Assembly: GCF_030372765.1 (NCBI RefSeq)
Contig: NZ_JAUCMW010000017.1
Coordinates: forward strand, 47,101 to 111,100
Direction: 5' to 3'
Origin: Labilibaculum sp. K2S
GTDB lineage: Bacteria; Bacteroidota; Bacteroidia; Bacteroidales; Marinifilaceae
Length of the DNA: 64,000 nt
Part shown: positions 44,444 to 53,347 of the stretch, piece after piece
Layout of the letters: every line of letters starts with the position of its first letter
Numbering within the stretch: position 1 is the stretch's first letter
Made by a program: the position numbers and the translations under genes
Notes under the pieces: model-generated
Databases searched by the model: none
The model's input: only the letters and a program-made list of their open reading frames with translations
What the model was told of the DNA's origin: nothing

Positions 44444-45712
44444 ATGAATTTAAATACCAGTAGTAAGAAAAAAATAGTAAATGATCCTGTTCACGGATTT
44501 ATTCATATTCCATCAGGGATATCGTACGATTTGGTTGAACATTCTTTTTTCCAGCGTTTGAGAAGAATAAAACAGTTAGGGCTCTCCTTCCTTGTTTTTC
44601 CGGGAACCTTTCATAACAGATTTCAGCACGCTTTGGGTGCAACTCATTTAATGAGTCTTGCAATAGAGACCATTCGATCTAAGGGACACCTTATTACCAA
44701 AGAGGAGGAAGAAGGAGTGTATGCGGCAATACTACTTCATGATATTGGACATGGGCCATTTTCTCATGCATTGGAGTATAGTATTGTTAATGGCATAACT
44801 CATGAACAGATTTCGGAATTGTTTATGAAACGTTTAAATCATCAATTTAAAGGTGAGTTGGATGTGGCGATAAAAATATTTCGGAATGAATATCCAAAGC
44901 GTTTTTTAAATCAGTTGGTGTCGAGTCAGTTGGATATGGATCGTCTGGATTATTTGAGGCGCGATAGCTTTTTTGCCGGTGTTACCGAAGGGGTGGTTGG
45001 ATCGGCAAGAATTATTAAAATGCTGGATGTTCGAAAAGATCAGCTGGTGGTAGAGGCAAAAGGGATTTATTCAATTGAGAAATTTTTGATCGCCCGGCGT
45101 TTGATGTATTGGCAGGTGTATTTGCACAAGACAGTTATTGCAGCAGAAGAGATGTTGGTTCATATTTTGAAAAGAGCTAAATATCTTGCCGAAAAAGGAG
45201 ATGAATTGTTTGCAACCCCATCTTTAACTTACTTTTTGTATAACAAAGTGGGTAAGTTAGAGTTTGAAAATCCGAATATTGTTTGTAATGGTCGAAATGC
45301 TTTGGAAATATTTGCTGACCTGGATGATGACGATATCATGGTTAGTATTAAGGTTTGGGCTAACCACAGCGATAAGGTTCTTTCTTATTTGTGCAAATGC
45401 ATACGGGATCGGCAATTGTTTAAAATTGAGATTCAAAAAACAGCCTTCACTAAGGAATATATTGATCAAGTGAAAAAACGGGTGGGGCATTATTTTGGGT
45501 GTTCAGATCATGCTCTGGAATTTCTGGTGATTTCAAATTCAATCAGTAATAATGCATATAGCTCGGATGATGATCAAATAAACATTCTATATAAGGATGG
45601 AACACAATGTGATATTGGAGAGGCTTCGGATATGTTGGATGCATCTGTTCTGTCTAAAACAGTAAAAAAATATTACCTTTGTTATCCTAAAATCCAGGAG
45701 TCATTTGTGTGA
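44444..45712 (+). CDS. HD-domain phosphohydrolase (dGTPase-like superfamily)
   Basis: The protein has 422 residues from the ATG at 44444. ATGs at 44429 and 44372 are in frame, but the conserved domain begins with KKIVNDPVHGFIHIP only a few residues after 44444. HD metal ligands are seen in RFQHALGATHLM (H..) and the signature LLHDIGHGPFSHALE, with the SSQLDMDRLDYLRRDS block supplying the last aspartate. The family hydrolyses nucleoside triphosphates, with a dGTPase or related activity; substrate is unknown. It lies 225 bases upstream of lpxD, a neighbour pair usual in Bacteroidota. Confidence 0.87.
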   Translation: MNLNTSSKKKIVNDPVHGFIHIPSGISYDLVEHSFFQRLRRIKQLGLSFLVFPGTFHNRFQHALGATHLMSLAIETIRSKGHLITKEEEEGVYAAILLHDIGHGPFSHALEYSIVNGITHEQISELFMKRLNHQFKGELDVAIKIFRNEYPKRFLNQLVSSQLDMDRLDYLRRDSFFAGVTEGVVGSARIIKMLDVRKDQLVVEAKGIYSIEKFLIARRLMYWQVYLHKTVIAAEEMLVHILKRAKYLAEKGDELFATPSLTYFLYNKVGKLEFENPNIVCNGRNALEIFADLDDDDIMVSIKVWANHSDKVLSYLCKCIRDRQLFKIEIQKTAFTKEYIDQVKKRVGHYFGCSDHALEFLVISNSISNNAYSSDDDQINILYKDGTQCDIGEASDMLDASVLSKTVKKYYLCYPKIQESFV

Positions 45713-45937
45713 TTCCCCAGCTCTTAAGAAGTGATTTCAACTTCATTTTCAGGAATACTTTTTCTATGGATAAAGCAGGCAATGGGAGAAAAAATTTCAT
45801 GTGCATGAAATAATTATTAGATTTGCAGAAATTTTTTTCTTATAAATCAGCTATATTGGATGATTTGTGCTTGGTGTTTGCATTGTAAATACGGTATAAA
45901 ATGAATCATTTTTTTGATCTGATAAAAAATAGAACGA

Positions 45938-46975
45938 ATGGAATTTACAGCAGAAGATATTGCAGAGTTTCTTAACGGAGAGGTAGATGGAAACACTAAG
46001 GTTAAAGTAACCAATGTTTCCAGAATTGAAGAAGGGAAGCCTGGAACTCTTTCATTTTTAGCAAATCCTAAATACGAGCATTATATATACTCTACACAGT
46101 CATCAATAGTTTTGGTAAACAAGGATTTTCAGACTGAAAAGGAGATTGAGACAACACTTATTCGTGTCGATGATGCTTATCAGGCATTGGCTCAGTTGTT
46201 GGAAATGTATGAGCAAAGCAAACCTCAGAAGACAGGAATTGAAGAGCCTTCTTTTGTGAGCAAGTCATCGAAATTGGGTGAGAAAATTTATATTGGTGCT
46301 TTTGCATATATAGGTAGTAATGTTCAGATTGGAAATAATGTAAAAATTTATCCTCACTGCTATGTGGGCGATAATGTGATTATTGGCGACAATACCATAT
46401 TAAATTCAGGAGTTAAAATTTACGAGGGATGTAAGATTGGTGCTGAATGCATTTTTCACTCCGGCGTTGTAATTGGCGGTGATGGATTTGGTTTCGCCCC
46501 TTCATCTGCAAACGACTACAAAAAAGTTCCTCAGGTAGGTAATGTGGTTATCGAAGATCATGTGGAGATTGGTGCAAATACTTGTGTTGATCGCGCTACA
46601 ATGGGATCTACAATTATCCGTAAAGGCGTGAAGTTGGACAATTTGATTCAGGTTGCTCATAATGTGGAAATAGATGAAAATACAGTTATTGCCTCTCAAA
46701 CCGGTATCGCAGGAAGTGCAAAGATTGGTAAGAATTGTATGATAGGCGGCCAGGTGGGAATCGTAGGTCATTTATCGATTGCAGACGAAGTAAAAATTGC
46801 TGCTCAATCTGGGATTGGTCGTACGATTAAGAAAGAAGGAACTGTATTGCAAGGTTCACCGGCTTTCGATTTTGGTCCTTATCAAAAATCATATGTGCTG
46901 TTTAAAAATTTGCCAAAGATGAGAGAGCAAATTATTGAATTGGAAAAGGAAATAAAAAGATTAAAGGAAGAGTAA
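45938..46975 (+). CDS. lpxD: UDP-3-O-(3-hydroxyacyl)glucosamine N-acyltransferase
   Basis: This 345-residue LpxD adds the N-linked hydroxyacyl chain in the third step of lipid A synthesis. An N-terminal uridine-binding domain (1-100) precedes the left-handed beta-helix of hexapeptide repeats (about 105-315; IGNNVKIYPHCYVGDNVIIG is typical). The catalytic histidine is the one in LIQVAHNVEIDEN. The C-terminal helix (MREQIIELEKEIKRLKEE) forms a coiled coil at the trimer end. It heads lpxD-lpxC/fabZ-lpxA. Confidence 0.96.
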   Translation: MEFTAEDIAEFLNGEVDGNTKVKVTNVSRIEEGKPGTLSFLANPKYEHYIYSTQSSIVLVNKDFQTEKEIETTLIRVDDAYQALAQLLEMYEQSKPQKTGIEEPSFVSKSSKLGEKIYIGAFAYIGSNVQIGNNVKIYPHCYVGDNVIIGDNTILNSGVKIYEGCKIGAECIFHSGVVIGGDGFGFAPSSANDYKKVPQVGNVVIEDHVEIGANTCVDRATMGSTIIRKGVKLDNLIQVAHNVEIDENTVIASQTGIAGSAKIGKNCMIGGQVGIVGHLSIADEVKIAAQSGIGRTIKKEGTVLQGSPAFDFGPYQKSYVLFKNLPKMREQIIELEKEIKRLKEE

Positions 46976-47033
46976 GGGGAAGTTTTTTCTTTCAATTAGT
47001 AAATCTGGAATTTAAAAATATTGATGTCGAGTT

Positions 47034-48425
47034 ATGGCTGATAAGCAAAGAACATTAGCAAAAGAATTTACTCTTACGGGAAAAGGACTTCATACAGGAT
47101 TAGAAGTTTCTATAAAGTTTCTGCCTGCATCCGAAAATCACGGATATCAGTTTAAACGGGTAGATTTAGAAGGTCAACCTGTTATAGAAGCAAGTGCCGA
47201 GTATGTTGGTGATACTTCGAGAGGAACTGTATTGGAAAAAGGAGAATGTAAAGTTCAGACTATTGAGCACGCTTTGTCTGCTTTGTATGGATTGGGTATT
47301 GACAATTGTTTGATTGAGATGAATTCTACTGAGCCTCCAATTTTAGATGGGAGTGCTAAATTTTATGTAGATGGAATTGAAAAAGTTGGTATTGTAGAGC
47401 AGAATGCAATTCGTGAGTATTACGTACCAAAAGAAAAAATAACATACAGGGATGAAGCCCGTGGTTCAGAAATTACGATTCTGCCTGATGATGAGTATAG
47501 TGTGGACACAATGATTTCATTCAACTCTAAAGTGCTGAGAAATCAGTATGCCCGCTTAAGTTCCTTAAAAGATTATAAAGAGGAAATCTCGATGTGTCGT
47601 ACGTTTGTATTTGTACGGGAACTGGAGTTTCTCTTGAACCACAATTTAGTTAAGGGTGGAGATTTGGATAATGCCATTGTTATAATGGACCAAATGATGG
47701 ACCAAAAAGAATTAGATCGTATTGCAGATTTATTCGACCATCAGCATGTTGAGGTAAAGGAAGGAATTTTAAGTAATTTAGAGCTTTATTTTGATAATGA
47801 GTGTGCACGTCACAAATTATTAGATGTGATTGGCGACCTTGCTCTCTGTGGTAAGTTTATTAAGGGAAGGGTTATTGCAACCTGTCCTGGGCATGGGCCA
47901 AACACTGAAATGGCAAAATTATTAATCAAACGAATTAAGAAAGAAATGGGAAAAGATTCAGTTCCGGCTTATGATCCAAACAAAGAGCCTGTATTAGACA
48001 TTAATGGCGTAATGGGCTTGTTGCCTCACCGTCCTCCATTCTTGTTGGTTGACAAAATTATTGATATTCAGGATGACAGTATTGTGGGGGTGAAGAATGT
48101 ATCTATGAACGAGCCGTTTTTTGTTGGTCATTTTCCTGGAGAACCGGTAATGCCGGGCGTTCTTATGGTAGAGGCTATGGCTCAGTGTGGTGGTATTTTA
48201 GTCCTCAGCCAGGTGGAAGATCCTGAAAACTATTCTACTTATTTCCTGACTCAGAACAACATCAAGTTTAGACGTAAGGTTGTACCAGGTGATACTTTAA
48301 TTTTTAAATTGTCATTTTTATCTCCTATTCGTAGGGGAGTTGCTAACATGCGCGGTTTAGCTTTTGTTGGTGATACTATTGTTGCTGAAGGTGAGTTTAT
48401 GGCTCAAATCGCAAAGAAAAAATAA
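47034..48425 (+). CDS. lpxC/fabZ: Fused LpxC deacetylase and FabZ dehydratase
   Basis: This 463-residue two-domain protein is typical of Bacteroidota. Residues 1-~310 form LpxC, the zinc UDP-3-O-acyl-GlcNAc deacetylase that commits to lipid A synthesis: ligands lie in QTIEHALSALYG and in RHKLLDVIGDLALCG, with the GHGPNTEMAKL histidine nearby. Residues ~320-463 form FabZ, a (3R)-hydroxyacyl-ACP dehydratase with the catalytic His and Glu in VGHFPGEPVMPGVLMVEAMA. The fusion joins fatty acid elongation to lipid A synthesis, which compete for hydroxyacyl-ACP. Confidence 0.97.
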   Translation: MADKQRTLAKEFTLTGKGLHTGLEVSIKFLPASENHGYQFKRVDLEGQPVIEASAEYVGDTSRGTVLEKGECKVQTIEHALSALYGLGIDNCLIEMNSTEPPILDGSAKFYVDGIEKVGIVEQNAIREYYVPKEKITYRDEARGSEITILPDDEYSVDTMISFNSKVLRNQYARLSSLKDYKEEISMCRTFVFVRELEFLLNHNLVKGGDLDNAIVIMDQMMDQKELDRIADLFDHQHVEVKEGILSNLELYFDNECARHKLLDVIGDLALCGKFIKGRVIATCPGHGPNTEMAKLLIKRIKKEMGKDSVPAYDPNKEPVLDINGVMGLLPHRPPFLLVDKIIDIQDDSIVGVKNVSMNEPFFVGHFPGEPVMPGVLMVEAMAQCGGILVLSQVEDPENYSTYFLTQNNIKFRRKVVPGDTLIFKLSFLSPIRRGVANMRGLAFVGDTIVAEGEFMAQIAKKK

Positions 48426-48497
48426 TTAATTAGTAACTACTGCTACGCAATAACTTCTTGTTAATGGGAGTTTTGCATAAAACGAAATATATAAAAG

Positions 48498-49280
48498 ATG
48501 AAGCAACCGTTAGCATATGTACATCCTGAGGCTAAGATCGCTGATAATGTAGTGATTGAGCCCTTTGTTACTATTGACAAAAATGTTGTAATTGAAGAAG
48601 GAACCCGTATTGGGTCGAATGCCACAATCATGGAGGGAACCCATATTGGTAAAAATTGTGTGGTATTTCCGGGAGCCGTTATTGGTGCTGTTCCTCAGGA
48701 TTTAAAATTTCGTGGCGAAAAAACAACTGTTGAAATTGGTGATAATACCACGATTCGTGAGTGTGTTACTATTAACAGAGGTACTGTAGCCAAGGGAAAA
48801 ACCATTATTGGAAGTAACTGTTTGTTGATGGCTTATGTGCACGTAGCACACGATTGTATTATTGGTAATAATTGTATTATTGGTAATGCAACTCAAATTG
48901 CCGGTGAGGTAATTATCGATGATTTCGCTATTCTTAGCGGATTGGTTGCTGTTCATCAGTTCGTTCACATTGGTTCACACGTAATGATTTCAGGTGGATC
49001 TTTGGTTCGTAAAGATGTTCCTCCCTTTGTAAAAGCTGGTCGCGAACCGGTTTCCTACATTGGTGTGAATTCAATCGGTTTGCGTCGTCGTGAATTCGGA
49101 AACGAAAAAATCCGTGAAATTCAGGATGTGTACCGTTACCTGTACCAAAAAGGAATGAATAACTTTAACGCTTTAGAAGCTATCGAGGCCGAAATGCCTG
49201 CTTCTCCCGAGCGTGATGATATCATCTTATTTGTGAAAAATTCGAAGCGTGGAATTATGAGAGGATATTTTCCTGAGTAA
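48498..49280 (+). CDS. lpxA: UDP-N-acetylglucosamine O-acyltransferase
   Basis: This 260-residue LpxA attaches the first hydroxyacyl chain to UDP-GlcNAc in lipid A synthesis. The N-terminal two thirds are hexapeptide repeats forming a left-handed helix (IADNVVIEPFVTIDKNVVIE and on), with the catalytic histidine in AYVHVAHDCIIGNN. The C-terminal helical domain includes GLRRREFGNEKIREIQDVYR. It closes the lpx operon and is followed by a repeat pair and a strong terminator. Confidence 0.97.
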   Translation: MKQPLAYVHPEAKIADNVVIEPFVTIDKNVVIEEGTRIGSNATIMEGTHIGKNCVVFPGAVIGAVPQDLKFRGEKTTVEIGDNTTIRECVTINRGTVAKGKTIIGSNCLLMAYVHVAHDCIIGNNCIIGNATQIAGEVIIDDFAILSGLVAVHQFVHIGSHVMISGGSLVRKDVPPFVKAGREPVSYIGVNSIGLRRREFGNEKIREIQDVYRYLYQKGMNNFNALEAIEAEMPASPERDDIILFVKNSKRGIMRGYFPE

Positions 49281-49339
49281 TCCCGATAGATTTATCTAGC
49301 GGAATTATATCATTTTTATTCTGAGTAATCCCGATAGAT
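49273..49339. repeat. Direct repeat spanning the lpxA stop
   Basis: The 19-base string CTGAGTAATCCCGATAGAT occurs at 49273-49291 and again at 49321-49339, so the last lpxA codons are duplicated just downstream. The left copy also forms CCGATAGAT-TT-ATCTAGCGG, a hairpin with one mismatch. Confidence 0.75.
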
Positions 49340-49349
49340 ATTAGATATA

Positions 49350-49387
49350 AAAAGTGAGACTTTCAGTTGAGAGTCTCACTTTTTGTT
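49350..49387. terminator. Terminator after lpxA
   Basis: AAAAAGTGAGACT and AGTCTCACTTTTT pair over 13 bases with a ten-base loop. T-rich DNA on both sides allows use in both directions. Confidence 0.88.
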
Positions 49388-49398
49388 TTTGTATTGTG

Positions 49399-49476
49399 CC
49401 TCGAAGAGGTTAAATTTTAGTAACCGTTCGTGAAACGGACGGTGAATTAATAATGCTTGGTTTTACTCCGAAGGAG
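49399..49476. repeat. Cluster of three short palindromes between lpxA and thiL
   Basis: CCTCGAAGAGG (49399-49409), CCGTTCG-TGAAA-CGGACGG (49424-49442, one mismatch) and CTCCGAAGGAG (49466-49476) follow each other at 25-42 base steps. The first two and last share a GAA loop core. Such palindrome clusters in gene gaps are common in this phylum and may be dispersed elements. Confidence 0.5.
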
Positions 49477-49508
49477 GTGAACTTATCAGCAAATTAATTT
49501 AAAAAATT

Positions 49509-50555
49509 TTAATCCTCCTTTATCGGATTCCAGCCCTGAGCCTGCAATTCAATTTCCACACCATCGCGCGTCACCAAATATTTTCCTTTCGAGATATCGG
49601 TGATGTGACCAATTATTTTCACATCCTCTATTTTTTCAATGGCATCGAATTGATCCAAAGGAACAGTAAACAGCAGTTCGTAATCCTCACCACCATTTAA
49701 CGAGAAGGTGCTGTAGTTCATATTCAGCTCTTCGGCCATTTTGTGTGTTTCGTAGTCAACAGGAATTTTCTCTTCGTAAATCTGACAGCCAACTTTCGAT
49801 TCCTCGCAGATGTGCATAATATCCGATGACAATCCGTCCGAAATATCAATCATCGAACTTGGAACAATCTTCGCTTCCTGCAAACGCTCATAAATGTCTT
49901 TTCGGGCCTCAGGCTTCAACTGACGCTCCAAGATGTAATCATGACCCGTTAAGTCGGGTTGCATGGCTGGATTGTTGTCGTAAACGCGTTTTTCGCGCTC
50001 TAACAATTGAAGTCCGGCAAAGGCAGCACCCAAATTTCCACTTACGCAGATTAAATCGTTCTCTTTAGCGCCACTTCGGTAGGCCAACTGATCAGCATCA
50101 GCTTCACCAATTGCAGTCACCGAAATGCACAATCCGGTTAAAGAGGATGTAGTATCGCCACCCACCAAATCGACATTGTAATTTTCGCAGGCCAAATTGA
50201 TTCCTTCGTAAAGCTCCTCGATAGCTTCTAAAGTGAATCGTTTCGAGATGGCAATTGAAACCGTTACCTGTTTTGGCAGGGCATTCATGGCATAAATATC
50301 CGAAACATTCACGGCAATACATTTGTAGCCTAAATGTTTAAGCGGTGTGTACATTAAATCGAAATGGATGCCTTCCAACAGTAAATCGGTGGTAACAACA
50401 GTTTTTTTATTCTGATAATCTAAAACAGCCGCATCGTCGCCAACACCCACATTGGTGCTTGCATGTTTTAGTTTTATATTTTTGGTAAGGTGTTTAATCA
50501 ATCCGAATTCGCCCAATGTGGCAATATCGGTTCCTTTAGCATTGTTTTCCTGCAT
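49509..50555 (-). CDS. thiL: Thiamine-monophosphate kinase
   Basis: This 348-residue ThiL phosphorylates thiamine monophosphate to the active diphosphate with ATP. N-terminal metal and nucleotide-binding motifs are VGVGDDAAVLDY and VTTDLLLEGIHFD; the VNVSDIYAMNALP and VGGDTTSSLTG blocks follow, and the later MIDISDGLSSDI is diagnostic. The fold is that of the PurM/AIR synthetase family. It is a single gene with a perfect -7 box at 50583-50591 on its strand. Confidence 0.95.
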   Translation of the reverse strand: MQENNAKGTDIATLGEFGLIKHLTKNIKLKHASTNVGVGDDAAVLDYQNKKTVVTTDLLLEGIHFDLMYTPLKHLGYKCIAVNVSDIYAMNALPKQVTVSIAISKRFTLEAIEELYEGINLACENYNVDLVGGDTTSSLTGLCISVTAIGEADADQLAYRSGAKENDLICVSGNLGAAFAGLQLLEREKRVYDNNPAMQPDLTGHDYILERQLKPEARKDIYERLQEAKIVPSSMIDISDGLSSDIMHICEESKVGCQIYEEKIPVDYETHKMAEELNMNYSTFSLNGGEDYELLFTVPLDQFDAIEKIEDVKIIGHITDISKGKYLVTRDGVEIELQAQGWNPIKED

Positions 50556-50582
50556 AGTCTCCTTAATTATTGATATTTGTCT

Positions 50583-50591
50583 GCAAAGGTA
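50583..50591 (-). promoter_or_regulatory. -7 box of thiL
   Basis: The minus strand reads TACCTTTGC, a full TAnnTTTGC match, 28 bases before the ATG. No -33 TTTG stands out. Confidence 0.5.
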
Positions 50592-50856
50592 GATAAAAAT
50601 TGGAAACTGAGAAGGTGGTGATATTTGTCATGGTTTATAATTTTAAGGAGATCATTATTTTATAAATTTTGATTTTGTTTTTCATATAAGGAAAGCTTTA
50701 AGTGTATGGAATTAGATTGTATGAATGGTGCAATTTTAGTGATAAATGACGTGTAAAATGGTATCAATGAAGTTTTTAGACGTAAAAAAAATTTGTATTT
50801 GTGGTATCTCTTTCATAAATTAAGTAGGTATTACTTACATCTTAATTTAAATTATA
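50592..50856. other. Divergent region between thiL and the subtilase gene
   Basis: Together with the thiL box, this is a 301-base gap without genes. A small dyad, TAAGTA-GGTAT-TACTTA, at 50821-50837 lies 20 bases before the subtilase ATG and might be an operator. No full promoter for the subtilase gene was recognised. Confidence 0.4.
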
Positions 50857-52053
50857 ATGAAAAATAAACTTATGCTATTGATGGTTTTGGCTGTTTTATT
50901 TGCCATTACCAATTGTCAGAATGACAATACCACCGATCTTAAAGAAAATGATGGGGATAATTTAGTGCTAACCGATGTTCAGAATGGTGAGCCAATTGAA
51001 GGACAGTATATTGTTGTTCTCAATGAGAGTTCGGTTAAATCTACCAATCAGGGCAGTTACGATGAAAGAATTGCCGAAGTGAAAGCTTTTGCCAATTCTA
51101 TGTTTCAAACAAAATCGGGCTCTGAATTTGAGGTAGGTTTAGCTTTTGCTACTGTAATTAAAGGTTTTAGTGTAAAAACAACAACAGATTTTGTTGAAGC
51201 CCTGAAATCGGATAGCAGGGTAAAATACCTTGAACAAGATAAAATTATTGCTCTAAAAAAACCTGGAACTGTTCCAACAACAGAACCGGACAGCGAGGTT
51301 ATTCCCTGGGGAATTTCACGTGTTGGTTATGGAAGCGGCGTTGGAAAAACGGCTTGGATTATTGATAGTGGTATCGACTTAAATCACCCCGATTTGAATG
51401 TTGATGTAGCTAGGAGTAGTGATTTCACAGGTTCTCGTGTGGGGGCTGAAGATGAAAACGGACACGGAACTCATTGCGCAGGTACGGTTGGTGCTATCGA
51501 TAATGAAATTGGTGTAGTTGGAGTTGCTGCAGGAGCAAATCTTGTGGCAGTTAGGGTTTTAGATCGTAGAGGTAGTGGTTCCACTTCCGGAGTTATTGCA
51601 GGAGTTGATTACGTTGCAAGTGCTGCTTCTCCTGGCGATGCTGCCAATATGAGTTTAGGCGGAGGTATTTCTATTGCTTTGGATGATGCTGTATATGCCG
51701 CTTCTCAAAATGGTATTTACTTCGCATTAGCTGCCGGAAACGAAAGCGACGATGCTAATAATCATTCTCCGGCAAGAGTTAACGGAACCTATATTTGGAC
51801 TATTTCGGCTATGGATATAAATGATGATTTTGCCTACTTCTCAAATTATGGAAATCCGCCTGTTGATTTTTGTGAACCAGGAGTTAGTATTTACTCAACC
51901 TGGAAAGGCGATGCATACAATACAATAAGTGGGACTTCAATGGCTGCTCCGCACATGTGCGGTATCCTGTTAATGACCAATGGAAATCCTGTAACCGACG
52001 GTTTTGTGAATGGAGATCCTGATGGCGATGCAGATCCTATTGGAGGAATCTAA
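50857..52053 (+). CDS. Subtilisin-like serine protease (S8) with I9 propeptide, probable lipoprotein
   Basis: This 398-residue protein has a signal peptide ending at Cys20 (AVLFAITNCQNDN); Asn at -1 makes the lipobox imperfect. Residues ~48-132 form an I9-type propeptide (GQYIVVLNES...). The subtilase triad is complete: D170 (WIIDSGIDLNHPDL), H203 (GHGTHCAGT) and S361 (SGTSMAAPHMCG), with oxyanion N295 (LAAGNES). The protein ends soon after the catalytic domain in an Asp/Gly-rich tail without a T9SS sorting domain. Aqualysin/proteinase K-like members of S8 are the closest type. It is monocistronic with a terminator directly after. Confidence 0.93.
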   Translation: MKNKLMLLMVLAVLFAITNCQNDNTTDLKENDGDNLVLTDVQNGEPIEGQYIVVLNESSVKSTNQGSYDERIAEVKAFANSMFQTKSGSEFEVGLAFATVIKGFSVKTTTDFVEALKSDSRVKYLEQDKIIALKKPGTVPTTEPDSEVIPWGISRVGYGSGVGKTAWIIDSGIDLNHPDLNVDVARSSDFTGSRVGAEDENGHGTHCAGTVGAIDNEIGVVGVAAGANLVAVRVLDRRGSGSTSGVIAGVDYVASAASPGDAANMSLGGGISIALDDAVYAASQNGIYFALAAGNESDDANNHSPARVNGTYIWTISAMDINDDFAYFSNYGNPPVDFCEPGVSIYSTWKGDAYNTISGTSMAAPHMCGILLMTNGNPVTDGFVNGDPDGDADPIGGI

Positions 52054-52073
52054 GATATTGCAAAGTGAAAAGG

Positions 52074-52105
52074 AATAGCCGTCAAGTTGATGGCTATTTT
52101 TTTTG
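52074..52105 (+). terminator. Terminator of the subtilase gene
   Basis: AATAGCC-TCAA and TTGA-GGCTATT pair with one mismatch and a tiny loop, followed by eight T, 20 bases past the stop. Confidence 0.85.
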
Positions 52106-52494
52106 TGAAAAATAAAAAATGGGAATTGAATTGAGTGGAGGTCTTACGGGTTTAGGGATCGGTCAGCTTTGGTTGACTTGAATTTAACTTTAATTTTTAG
52201 CCCGATTGGCAAAAGTTTTAGCCTTTTAGATGCCTGGATACATAAATTTACCCAATGGATTTACCAAATCGTTGGGTTTATGTATTCCGATCGAAGGTCG
52301 AAGAATGAAGCAGGTGCTTCTACTCTTGAAAATCAAGCTTCGAAGCAGTAAAATGATGCTTCGAGGCTTGACTTTGATGTTTCCAAGTATCTTCTTCGTG
52401 AAAAAATGCATGAAATTCATTCTTCAAGCCATCAAAATCATAGTTCGAAAGACCTTAACCGGGCTTCAATTCATCCTGTGCATGTATAAATGCT
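52106..52494. other. Palindrome-rich gene-free stretch
   Basis: No believable gene. At 52231-52286 GGATACATAAA...CCCAA can pair with TTGGG-TTTATGTATTCC. At 52309-52322 GAAGC-AGGT-GCTTC forms a small hairpin, and further GCTTCGA motifs and a dyad (GCTTGACTTTGATG near 52360 with CATCAAAATCATAG near 52430) follow. Two short overlapping frames (60 and 103 codons) cross these palindromes and look accidental. Confidence 0.45.
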
Positions 52495-53025
52495 TCAAAA
52501 GAAAAGCGAAACCCGCACGTTTTGAGTTTCGCTTTCGCTGAGGAATTCTTTAATCACTTCGGCCTCTTTTTTCTTGCCATGAGGGAAGAATTGTTTCAGT
52601 TCTTCGTATATAGGGATTGCGCCTTGCTGTTGTTCTCCGGCAAAGTAACGAATAGACCGGTAAAATGCCATTGTATCCTGATAGTTATCATGATCCAAAA
52701 GAATTTTGGTGTCGCTTAGTTTGCGTTTAATTAAGTCGAGTTTCTGAATCATTTCTTCTATAGTTTCCCGTGCACTGTAATCGCGTTCAAACTCGTCCAT
52801 ATTCACAAACTGAGGAACCAAATCGGGATGCTGATCCATAAACGACTTTGCTTTATTAACCAGTAGTTTGTTGGTTTCGTTAATCGAACCATAGTTCGTT
52901 CTGTCTTCCGACGATAGTTGAGGGGCACTTTTCCCGGCAAAACCTAGTAAGGCATCTAAATGAGCATTGTTCTCGGTCAATTCTTCTGCTGTGAATGTGA
53001 CCTGAATTAAGTCGTTGTTTTTCAT
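52495..53025 (-). CDS. Conserved cytoplasmic helical protein, unknown function
   Basis: This 176-residue protein has no signal peptide or membrane span. It begins MKNNDLIQVTFTAEELTENN and consists mainly of helices, with EFERDYSARETIEEMIQKLD in the middle and DTMAFYRSIRYFAGEQQQ-GAIPIYEELKQFFPHGKKK towards the end. The Tyr-Arg-Ser/phenylalanine-rich C-terminal half looks like a helical bundle. I recognise no catalytic motif. Its last codons form one arm of a hairpin that may be its terminator. Real gene status is supported by protein-like composition and a sensible start. Confidence 0.7.
   Translation of the reverse strand: MKNNDLIQVTFTAEELTENNAHLDALLGFAGKSAPQLSSEDRTNYGSINETNKLLVNKAKSFMDQHPDLVPQFVNMDEFERDYSARETIEEMIQKLDLIKRKLSDTKILLDHDNYQDTMAFYRSIRYFAGEQQQGAIPIYEELKQFFPHGKKKEAEVIKEFLSESETQNVRVSLFF
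52496..52537 (-). terminator. Possible terminator overlapping the 3' end of the previous gene
   Basis: GCGAAAC and GTTTCGC pair, extended by AAA/TTT, around a 13-base loop; on the minus strand TCTTTTG follows. The T-run is weak and the stem includes coding sequence. Confidence 0.5.
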
Positions 53026-53050
53026 TTTGAGTTATTTTAAATTGTTAATA

Positions 53051-53332
53051 CTATGGTATGCAGGCAGGGCTTGCATGGGTTAATTTTTCTGTACGATTAC
53101 TTTGTCTGTTAGGCTGCTTTTTGTCATCTCGTTTCAACTTTGAGATAGTTGGCATTAGGATAAATAACAAAACTGCTCCAACAGCTAAGTATTGAGAACT
53201 GATCTGCGATATGTTCCAGTAGGTTATACATACCACTTGGATTTTTATAGCTAGGCGTATAATTGGCTGCTGTATAATACCTATCAGCACAAATAAGAGA
53301 GCTAGCAGTGAAATTGGATATCTCTTTTCAGA
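53051..53332 (-). pseudogene. Two-helix membrane-protein remnant or small membrane protein without a normal start
   Basis: An open stretch begins just after an in-frame TAA near 53335 and ends at 53051. It reads FSTTTSEKRYPISLLALLFV..., has two membrane helices (ISLLALLFVLIGIIQQPII and SQYLAVGAVLLFILMPTI) and a basic tail, KLKRDDKKQ, then a polar end. No ATG precedes the first helix; only an internal GTG at 53290 could start it, cutting that helix. The pattern resembles the last two helices of a multi-spanning transporter, so decay is the likelier reading. Family is not identified. Confidence 0.4.
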
Positions 53333-53347
53333 GGTAGTTGTGCTAAA

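Noticed and set aside
52169..52541. Overlapping frames of 60, 64 and 103 codons
   Set aside because: Both strands are open only because of palindromes; composition is not protein-like and the frames overlap a real gene end.
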